This document shows positions 1 to 5,225 of a DNA stretch of 8,816 bases, piece by piece. The notes beneath the pieces were generated by a model that was not told the DNA's origin, searched no databases, and saw only the letters and a list, made by a program, of their open reading frames with translations. Source of the DNA: Clostridiales bacterium (lineage in GTDB: Bacteria > Bacillota > Clostridia > Oscillospirales > Acutalibacteraceae); assembly GCA_020859725.1 (NCBI GenBank), contig JAJBVR010000117.1, positions 1 to 8,816 on the forward strand. Direction: 5' to 3'. Made by a program: the position numbers and the translations under genes. Numbering within the stretch: the stretch's first letter is position 1; every line of letters begins with the position of its first letter.

Positions 1-35
1 TTTTATAAGTGCAAACCACTTTTTAAAAAAAGTTT
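1..35. other. AT-rich tail downstream of the cyclase gene, with weak hairpin
   Basis: This stretch follows the stop codon of the minus-strand cyclase gene. It contains AAGTG and CACTT (7-11 and 17-21) around a five-base loop, and a second overlapping fold in which an ACTTTTT run faces an A-run. The T-run lies on the plus-strand side of the small stem, so it would fit a terminator for a plus-strand gene lying left of the window better than one for the cyclase. The stem is too short and AT-rich to call with confidence. Confidence 0.2.
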
Positions 36-638
36 TCATAATGATGATTCCGTTGCAATAATGCCTTTAATAAGCAAGGCTCTGCACGGTGCCGCTTCGG
101 CGCCTCCTATTTTAATGGGTGCGGCAAAAAGAAAATACTCGCCGTCCTTAACATCCGTTAAATCTATCCCCTCAAGAATCGCAATGTTGTTATACATCAG
201 TTCCCTGTGAACCGAGCCTTCATTTTCAGAAGAAGAAATTGAAACGGAATCTATTCCAACCAAACTAATATTGAATCTGCAAAGTTCATTTACCGCGTTA
301 TCCATAAGATACCCGTTTCCGCCGCATTTTATAAGCAAACGTTTACAATCCCACGGCAAATTTCTCTCTATCCACTGAGCTGTAACAGGGCCGTTCGCCG
401 ATGCTACCACACATCTTCCCACAAACTGAGAAACCGAAAGCTCATCAACAGGCTTTCCGTTTTCAACAAAATGAAGCGGCGCATCAATATGCGCCCCGGT
501 GTGAAGACACATTTTTATATCCGAAAGATTATATTCACACCCGCCGCGAATATCTGAAACTCTTTTTAAATTCGGCTTTGTATCTTCTCCGTAAATTTCA
601 GCTTTTAAAATATCGGGAGATATATCATAAATAATCAT
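36..638 (-). CDS. Cyclase / kynurenine formamidase-like metal-dependent hydrolase
   Basis: This is a 200-residue protein of the cyclase family (kynurenine formamidase, isatin hydrolase and relatives), cytosolic enzymes that hydrolyse amides, formamides or cyclic ring bonds using a divalent metal. The diagnostic HxGxHxDxPxHF motif is present as HTGAHIDAPLHF (residues 46-57), which supplies the metal ligands H46, H50, D52 and H56; the usual Thr before the second His is Ala here. VHREL (143-147) and LEGIDL (155-160) carry the conserved later His and Glu, and the C-terminal PIKIGGAEAAPCRALLI block is also typical. Length and the N-terminal IYDIS match the family, so the protein is complete. The ATG at 638 has no recognisable Shine-Dalgarno upstream, unlike every other gene here. 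The substrate cannot be told: with no other tryptophan-pathway genes visible, naming it kynB would be unsafe. Confidence 0.88.
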   Translation of the reverse strand: MIIYDISPDILKAEIYGEDTKPNLKRVSDIRGGCEYNLSDIKMCLHTGAHIDAPLHFVENGKPVDELSVSQFVGRCVVASANGPVTAQWIERNLPWDCKRLLIKCGGNGYLMDNAVNELCRFNISLVGIDSVSISSSENEGSVHRELMYNNIAILEGIDLTDVKDGEYFLFAAPIKIGGAEAAPCRALLIKGIIATESSL

Positions 639-692
639 AGCTTTTATTTTAAAATTCGACTAAAAACAACAATAAAGAACATATCATTCAAT

Positions 693-727
693 ATATATGC
701 ACAATTTTTCATAATTGTACCATATAT
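693..727. repeat. 35-bp inverted repeat over the cyclase promoter
   Basis: ATATATG (693-699) plus ACAATT (701-706) pair with AATTGT (713-718) plus CATATAT (721-727). One base separates the two blocks on the left and two on the right, and the centre is six bases. The repeat covers the -10 hexamer and the predicted start site of the minus-strand promoter, so it could be an operator. The unequal internal spacing weakens this reading, and low-complexity AT sequence makes chance symmetry more likely. Confidence 0.45.
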
Positions 728-742
728 GCTTTTATTATGCAA
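714..742 (-). promoter_or_regulatory. Predicted sigma-70 type promoter for the cyclase gene
   Basis: Read on the minus strand, TTGCAT (742-737) is followed by a 17-base spacer and TACAAT (719-714), five of six matches to the -10 consensus. Transcription would start near 707, leaving a leader of about 70 bases before the ATG at 638. Confidence 0.5.
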
Positions 743-811
743 TCGGATAAGCCGGTTTTTAATAAAATTGTAATTTAAGACTTATAAATTATTAATAAAT
801 AAAATGTAATA

Positions 812-840
812 TTGCAAAAAAGCATATAAGCATTTATAAT
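812..840 (+). promoter_or_regulatory. Predicted promoter for the lipoprotein gene
   Basis: TTGCAA (812-817, four of six to consensus), a 17-base spacer and a perfect TATAAT (835-840). The start site would be near 847, about 30 bases before the ATG, with AAAGGAG at 863-869 correctly spaced from it. Confidence 0.6.
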
Positions 841-876
841 ATACTAAAATATGGTATGAAATAAAGGAGTGTAAAA

Positions 877-1473
877 ATGAAAAAAACAATTTCGCTTTTA
901 CTTTCGGTAATTATAATAGTTCTTGCGTTTTCTTCATGCTCTTCAAAGCCCAATGCTGAGCTTACCGAAGAAAATATTACCAAAACGGTTGACACTGCTT
1001 TTACCGCTTTGAAAGAATTTGACACAAAAAAGCTTGATACATACGTATCATCCTCCACCTTGAGCATAATTATGAAATATGCCGAAAGCCATACTCAATT
1101 TCAGGATTTGGGCAAGGCGATATTTTCAAACCTTTCTTATGAAATAAAAAGTATTGACACGCAGAACCGTACTGTTACCGTGTCCGTTTTAAACAAGGAT
1201 CTTTATGACAAGGCGTATACCTTTGTTAACGGCCTTTTGCAAAACTACAGCACATTGCAGCTTTTGCAAAGACTTGGCGATGACGCTTGGCTTGATAATA
1301 ATTTAGCTAAATTAACAGATGAGATTGACTCTGCGTCTATGCAGAGTTCCCCAACGGATATTACGCTTACCATATCTCAAAGCAGCAAAAATTTTGTGCT
1401 TCAGTTTGATGAAAATGCGGAAAATGGAGTATCCGGCGGAGCGCTTTCCGCGATAAAAGGCACAATTTCATAA
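877..1473 (+). CDS. Putative lipoprotein of unknown function
   Basis: This 198-residue protein has a lipoprotein signal: two lysines, a hydrophobic stretch from residue 5 to 18, then SSC with C21 as the lipidated cysteine. Phe at -3 of the lipobox is slightly unusual. The mature part starts with a Ser/Lys/Pro linker, then a helix-rich segment (about 30-90) and a region of alternating polar and hydrophobic residues (about 95-115 and 160-190) that could form strands. This layout resembles small NTF2-like lipoproteins common in Clostridia, but I see no motif that proves it and do not recognise the family. The start is set by AAAGGAG at 863-869. secA follows after 86 bases with its own promoter, so the two may be partly co-transcribed. 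There is no obvious terminator between them. Confidence 0.85.
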   Translation: MKKTISLLLSVIIIVLAFSSCSSKPNAELTEENITKTVDTAFTALKEFDTKKLDTYVSSSTLSIIMKYAESHTQFQDLGKAIFSNLSYEIKSIDTQNRTVTVSVLNKDLYDKAYTFVNGLLQNYSTLQLLQRLGDDAWLDNNLAKLTDEIDSASMQSSPTDITLTISQSSKNFVLQFDENAENGVSGGALSAIKGTIS

Positions 1474-1478
1474 AAAGC

Positions 1479-1507
1479 GTGACATAAGAATAGATATGTG
1501 TTAAAAT
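1479..1507 (+). promoter_or_regulatory. Predicted promoter for secA
   Basis: GTGACA (1479-1484, five of six to TTGACA), a 17-base spacer and TAAAAT (1502-1507, five of six to TATAAT). The start site would be near 1514, giving a leader of about 46 bases. The Shine-Dalgarno is GAGGTGA at 1549-1555, just before the ATG at 1560. Confidence 0.5.
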
Positions 1508-1559
1508 ATTTATTTGATTTATATTAAAAATATTAATTACCATAATCTGAGGTGAAATA

Positions 1560-4316
1560 ATGGCAAATAAATTTCTTACCGCGCTTTTCGGCGATTATTC
1601 GGCAAAAGAAGTTAAGCGGGTAAAAAAAACAGCGGATAAAGTTCTTGCCCTTGAAAGTCAGTATGAGGCGATGGATGATAAAGAGCTTACCGGACAAACA
1701 AAAATTCTTAAAAGCAGACTTGAGAACGGTGAAACGCTTGACGATATTTTGCCGGACGCTTTTGCCGTGTGCCGCGAAGCCGCATGGCGAGTGCTTGGAA
1801 TGAAGCACTTTCCCGTGCAGGTTATAGGAGGAATCATACTGCATCAGGGAAGAATCGCGGAAATGAAAACCGGTGAAGGAAAAACACTTGTGGCAACTCT
1901 TCCGGCTTATCTTAACGCACTGGACGGAAAAGGAGTGCATATTGTTACAGTTAACGATTATCTTGCAAAGCGTGACTGCGAATGGATGGGAAAGCTTTAC
2001 AGATTTTTAGGCTTAAGCGCGGGTCTGATAATTCATGAAAAAACAAACAGAGAACGCCAGGATGCTTACAACTGTGATATAACTTACGGCACAAATAACG
2101 AAATGGGATTTGACTATCTTCGCGATAATATGGTGCTTTACAAAGAGCAGAAAGTTCAGCGCGGTCGTAATTTTGCTATTGTGGACGAGGTTGACTCCAT
2201 ACTTATTGATGAAGCCAGAACACCGCTTATAATAAGCGGAAGGGGCGAACAGTCAACTGATTTATACCGCCAGGCAAACGACTTTGCCAAAACGCTGAAA
2301 ATGGACAAGGTTGCCCAGATGGATGAAAAGCAGGACACCGAGGAAACTTATGACGGCGATTTCGTTGTGGATGAAAAAGCACGCACAGCAACGCTTACCC
2401 AAAGCGGTGTAAAAAAAGCGGAAGCGCGTTTCGGTGTTGAAAATCTTATGGATATGGAAAACACAACCCTGCTGCACCATATCAATCAGGCTATAAAGGC
2501 AATCGGCGTTATGCGCCGCGATATAGATTATGTTGTTAAAGACGGGCAAGTGCTTATAGTTGACGAATTTACAGGCCGTATTATGCTTGGCAGAAGATAT
2601 AATGACGGACTGCACCAGGCCATTGAAGCCAAAGAGGGAGTTAAGGTTGAGCACGAAAGCAAAACGCTTGCTACGATTACATTTCAGAATTACTTCCGCC
2701 TTTATAAGAAGCTTTCCGGTATGACCGGCACGGCAATGACGGAATCACAGGAATTCAGCGAGATTTACAAGCTTGATGTTGTTGAAATACCAACAAACAA
2801 ACCCCTTATAAGAGAAGATTTGCCCGATGTTATATTTAAAACCGAAAGGGCCAAATATGTTAACGCTATTGAGCAGATAAAAAAATGTCATGAAAAGGGG
2901 CAGCCCATTCTGGTGGGCACAATAAGCATTGAAAAAAGCGAAATCCTTTCTAAAATGCTTAAAAAAGAAAGAATCCCGCATAATGTTTTGAACGCAAAAA
3001 ATCATGAGCGCGAGGCGGAAATCATTGCCCAGGCAGGTAAGCTTGGCGCCGTTACCATAGCCACAAATATGGCGGGCCGCGGAACAGATATTATGCTTGG
3101 AGGAAATGCGGAATTTCTTGCAACCGCCGAAATGAAAAAGCTTCAATATGCCGATGAAATTATAGCGGACGCTAAAGGCTTTGCCGAAACAGATAATGAA
3201 GAAATTATTGAGGCAAGAAACAAATTCAGAGAGCTTGAAGCGAAATATAAAGAGGAAATTAAAGATGAAGCAGACAAGGTTCGCTCCGCCGGAGGCTTAT
3301 TTATTTTAGGTACTGAGCGCCACGACTCAAGAAGAATTGACAATCAGCTCCGCGGCCGTTCCGGTCGTCAGGGAGACCCCGGAAAATCCCAGTTCTATCT
3401 TTCCACGGAAGATGACTTGATACGCTTGTTCGGCGGTGAAAGAATGAAAGCCGTTATGAACCGCCTTGCCGTTGATGAAAATATGCCGATTGAAAGCAAA
3501 ATGATTTCCAACACAGTTGAATCATCGCAGAAAAAGGTTGAAGGCAGAAACTTTGCCATAAGAAAGCAAACCCTGCAGTATGATGACGTTATGAACCGCC
3601 AGCGTGAGCTGATTTACAGCCAGCGCGATATGGTGCTTGACGGAATTGATTTAAACGATAAAATTCTTAATATGCTTGATTCAAGCATTGAGGCAAACGT
3701 GCCTGTTTACTGCGCCAAGGACGCAAATAAAAAAGATTGGAATTTAAACGGCCTTAAAGAAAAATATAAAGACTGGCTTTTGTCTGAGGAAGAATGCGAA
3801 AAGCTTGAAGGGCTTGATGTTGAAGAAATAATTTCAATGCTTAAAGAAACAGGCAGAAAAAAGCTTGAGCAAAGACGAGAGGCATTCGGCGATGAAATTT
3901 ATAATGACCTTTCAAGAAAAATTCTTCTTCACAACGTTGATTCGCTTTGGATGGATCATATAGACGCTATGGAAAATCTTAAAGACGGCATCCATCTTCG
4001 CTCCTACGCTCAGCAAGACCCCGTTGTTGCTTTTCGTATAGAATCTTATGATATGTTTGATGAAATGACGGCAACTATACGCGAAAACACGGTTAAGATG
4101 ATGTTCACTACAATCGTAAGGCGCCGTGAGGATGTTGAACGCAAATCTGTTGCAAAAATAACCGCAACATCTTCCGGAGGAGATGATACTGCTAAAAAAG
4201 AGCCTGTAAGGAAAGGCAAAAAAGTAGGTCCCAATGACCCATGCCCTTGTGGGAGCGGCAAAAAATACAAAAAATGCTGCGGTTCACCGGAAAAGCTTGC
4301 TCAGCAAGGCAAATAA
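1560..4316 (+). CDS. secA: Preprotein translocase ATPase SecA
   Basis: SecA is the motor that drives unfolded secretory proteins through SecYEG at the inner face of the membrane. The 918 residues include all expected parts: N-terminal [11 protein letters not shown], Walker A GEGKT (105-109), Walker B region with DEVDS (209-213) and [12 protein letters not shown], the preprotein cross-linking domain (about 225-370), NBD2 with [10 protein letters not shown] (502-511) and the arginine-rich [11 protein letters not shown] (598-608), then the helical scaffold and wing domains. The C-terminus has the zinc-binding [13 protein letters not shown] (895-907; ligands C895, C897, C906, C907), used for SecB or ribosome/lipid contact. 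A charged insertion of about 60 residues (about 515-575) sits in NBD2 after IMLGG, a variable region that is often long in Clostridia. Size and the zinc tail indicate the housekeeping SecA1 rather than the shorter accessory SecA2. Confidence 0.98.
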   Translation: MANKFLTALFGDYSAKEVKRVKKTADKVLALESQYEAMDDKELTGQTKILKSRLENGETLDDILPDAFAVCREAAWRVLGMKHFPVQVIGGIILHQGRIAEMKTGEGKTLVATLPAYLNALDGKGVHIVTVNDYLAKRDCEWMGKLYRFLGLSAGLIIHEKTNRERQDAYNCDITYGTNNEMGFDYLRDNMVLYKEQKVQRGRNFAIVDEVDSILIDEARTPLIISGRGEQSTDLYRQANDFAKTLKMDKVAQMDEKQDTEETYDGDFVVDEKARTATLTQSGVKKAEARFGVENLMDMENTTLLHHINQAIKAIGVMRRDIDYVVKDGQVLIVDEFTGRIMLGRRYNDGLHQAIEAKEGVKVEHESKTLATITFQNYFRLYKKLSGMTGTAMTESQEFSEIYKLDVVEIPTNKPLIREDLPDVIFKTERAKYVNAIEQIKKCHEKGQPILVGTISIEKSEILSKMLKKERIPHNVLNAKNHEREAEIIAQAGKLGAVTIATNMAGRGTDIMLGGNAEFLATAEMKKLQYADEIIADAKGFAETDNEEIIEARNKFRELEAKYKEEIKDEADKVRSAGGLFILGTERHDSRRIDNQLRGRSGRQGDPGKSQFYLSTEDDLIRLFGGERMKAVMNRLAVDENMPIESKMISNTVESSQKKVEGRNFAIRKQTLQYDDVMNRQRELIYSQRDMVLDGIDLNDKILNMLDSSIEANVPVYCAKDANKKDWNLNGLKEKYKDWLLSEEECEKLEGLDVEEIISMLKETGRKKLEQRREAFGDEIYNDLSRKILLHNVDSLWMDHIDAMENLKDGIHLRSYAQQDPVVAFRIESYDMFDEMTATIRENTVKMMFTTIVRRREDVERKSVAKITATSSGGDDTAKKEPVRKGKKVGPNDPCPCGSGKKYKKCCGSPEKLAQQGK

Positions 4317-4322
4317 TTATAC

Positions 4323-4380
4323 AAACAAGCGGAATTAATTCAGAAATATATTTATAAATTCAGAATAAATTCCGCTGTTT
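4323..4380. terminator. Likely secA terminator (long-loop hairpin)
   Basis: AGCGGAATT (4328-4336) pairs perfectly with AATTCCGCT (4368-4376). The stem extends outward as AAAC (4323-4326) with GTTT (4377-4380) across one bulged A. It begins seven bases after the secA stop. The 31-base loop is long and only a short T-run follows, so it is not a textbook terminator. The loop also carries a direct repeat, AATTCAGAA, at 4337-4345 and 4357-4365. Confidence 0.45.
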
Positions 4381-4440
4381 AAAAGCATTTTTAAAACGGC
4401 ATAAAAATTTATATGTTTTTATGTTAATACAAAATCAAAA

Positions 4441-4495
4441 TAAATCGGGACTTCCCGGTGATGAATATCAATCATCATTGCGGAGGCTCGATTTG
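4441..4495. other. Unassigned folded element between convergent genes
   Basis: Within otherwise AT-rich filler, this 55-base block is richer in G+C and can fold in several parts. AAATCG (4442-4447) pairs with CGATTT (4489-4494) as an outer stem, enclosing CGGG-ACTT-CCCG (4446-4457, competing with the outer stem for two bases) and TGATGA (4459-4464) with TCATCA (4472-4477). On the minus strand it lies about 25 bases past the regulator's stop and is followed by a T-rich stretch, so it could be that gene's terminator. It could also be a small structured RNA or a dispersed palindromic repeat. Nothing in it matches an RNA family I recognise. Confidence 0.4.
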
Positions 4496-4519
4496 CGTTT
4501 TAATCAGATATTAAAATTT

Positions 4520-5074
4520 TTATTTTAAATTTAAAAGAGTTTTAAACGCTCCGTTATTATTAATGCTGTAAATCAATTCAAAAAAATCATTAACAGGAAT
4601 TGACTTGCCGTTTCTGACCCACCATGTCATTAACCCTATTTGCCCGCTTGCGATATATTCCAAAACTCCGTTTGCCTTATCGGAATATTCGGGCACGGAA
4701 TAATCAAGCTTTTCCTTTAAGCATTGCAAAGCAACCTTTTTCATTTCGTGCTGAACGGTTTTATTGTCCCTTTTTTCAATAAACAGAATTATAATATCCT
4801 TGTGTTTTTTAAAAAAGCGAAGAATCAAATCCATGTTTTCTGGATTTTTATCAATAATTATTTCTACTATAAGAGGATATATCTCTTTAATTAACCCTAT
4901 CACATAATTTTCCATATATGAAAAAAGATCATATATGTCTTTATAATAATAGTAAAATGTTCCTCTGTTAATATTTGCCAGACTGCATATTGAGCTAACG
5001 GATATTTTATCAAATTCTTTTTCCTTATAAAGCTCCTTAAACGCATTCATTATTGCATTTTTTTGTATCTTCAT
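4520..5074 (-). CDS. TetR/AcrR family transcriptional regulator (5' end probably frameshifted)
   Basis: This is a DNA-binding repressor of the TetR type, acting as a dimer. As an uninterrupted frame from the ATG at 5074 it has 184 residues. The helix-turn-helix is clear: FDKISVSSICSLANINRGTFYYYYKD (about 21-46), with the recognition helix at NRGTFYYYY. The C-terminal IGLMTWWVRNGKSIPV segment resembles the C-terminal ligand/dimer domain of DhaS-like members (TetR_C_8 type). The 5074 start has no usable Shine-Dalgarno. A better start lies upstream at 5099, with AAGGAG at 5113-5108 and eight-base spacing. It is one base out of frame and meets this frame only across an A7 run (5064-5058). Removing one A would give about 192 residues beginning MARKANHSNEDTKNAIMNAF, which fits the family's usual N-terminus. 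The gene diverges from the activase gene and is its probable regulator. Confidence 0.85.
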   Translation of the reverse strand: MKIQKNAIMNAFKELYKEKEFDKISVSSICSLANINRGTFYYYYKDIYDLFSYMENYVIGLIKEIYPLIVEIIIDKNPENMDLILRFFKKHKDIIILFIEKRDNKTVQHEMKKVALQCLKEKLDYSVPEYSDKANGVLEYIASGQIGLMTWWVRNGKSIPVNDFFELIYSINNNGAFKTLLNLK

Positions 5075-5099
5075 TAGAATGATTTGCTTTTCTTGCCAT
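5037..5099 (-). other. Displaced 5' end of the regulator gene (20-codon frame)
   Basis: A strong ribosome site, AAGGAG at 5113-5108, serves the ATG at 5099. The frame reads MARKANHSNEDTKK, crosses the A7 run, then continues out of phase and stops with TAA at 5039-5037. The first twelve or so residues look like the start of a TetR protein. This is the reason for thinking the real gene begins here and that one base has been gained in the A-run, either in the genome or as a sequencing or assembly error. Confidence 0.7.
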
Positions 5100-5117
5100 A
5101 TTATTTTCTCCTTAAAA

Positions 5118-5138
5118 AATTAAACATTTTGTCAGATT
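5118..5138. promoter_or_regulatory. Candidate TetR operator O1
   Basis: A 21-bp imperfect dyad fitting AATC-N2-ACA-N3-TGT-N2-GATT with a single mismatch (T instead of C at 5121). It shares 16 of 21 bases with the second copy at 5190-5210. It lies in the early transcribed leader of the regulator gene and ends seven bases before the activase -35 box. Occupancy could block regulator transcription and hinder polymerase at the activase promoter. Confidence 0.55.
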
Positions 5139-5145
5139 TTGTTTA

Positions 5146-5174
5146 TTGTTTTTGTTTTATGTTTTAATTATAAT
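5146..5174 (+). promoter_or_regulatory. Predicted promoter for the activase operon
   Basis: TTGTTT (5146-5151), a 17-base spacer and a perfect TATAAT (5169-5174). The start site would be near 5181, giving a leader of about 45 bases that contains operator O2. The -10 box overlaps by four bases the -10 box of the promoter running the other way. Confidence 0.6.
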
Positions 5175-5195
5175 ATAAAGCAGTAAAATAATCAA
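5167..5195 (-). promoter_or_regulatory. Predicted promoter for the TetR gene
   Basis: On the minus strand, TTGATT (5195-5190, four of six to consensus), a 17-base spacer and a perfect TATAAT (5172-5167). The start site would be near 5160, about 60 bases before the ATG at 5099. The -35 box is the outer half of operator O2, as expected for autorepression. Confidence 0.6.
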
Positions 5196-5210
5196 ACATG
5201 CTGTATGATT
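5190..5210. promoter_or_regulatory. Candidate TetR operator O2
   Basis: A 21-bp dyad, AATC-N2-ACA-N3-TGT-N2-GATT, in which both half-sites match perfectly; eight of ten base pairs around the centre G5200 are symmetrical. It covers the regulator's -35 box completely and lies about 10-30 bases downstream of the predicted activase start site, so a bound dimer would block both promoters. Its centre is 72 bp from that of O1, close to seven helical turns. Confidence 0.65.
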
Positions 5211-5225
5211 TTAAGGAGGTAAAAT

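Noticed and set aside
401..634. Plus-strand open frame of 77 codons inside the cyclase gene
   Set aside because: It lies wholly antisense to a protein with clear family motifs, and the translation has no recognisable domain.
742..765. Possible terminator: CGG-ATAAG-CCG followed by a T-run
   Set aside because: The stem has only three pairs and lies between two divergent promoters, where no gene needs to end.
834..1067. Minus-strand 77-codon frame over the lipoprotein start
   Set aside because: It overlaps the lipoprotein promoter, ribosome site and signal peptide, which are all well formed on the plus strand.
1533..4270. Several minus-strand open frames of 60-135 codons across secA
   Set aside because: They are antisense to an intact, motif-rich SecA, and their products are low-complexity, cysteine/phenylalanine-rich sequences typical of reverse-frame translation.
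1560..4316. Accessory SecA2 instead of SecA1
   Set aside because: The full 918-residue length and the intact C-terminal zinc-binding CxC...CC tail fit the housekeeping SecA.
4337..4365. Direct repeat AATTCAGAA as a mobile-element scar or attachment site
   Set aside because: It is nine AT-rich bases within a hairpin loop, with no transposase, integrase or terminal inverted repeats nearby.
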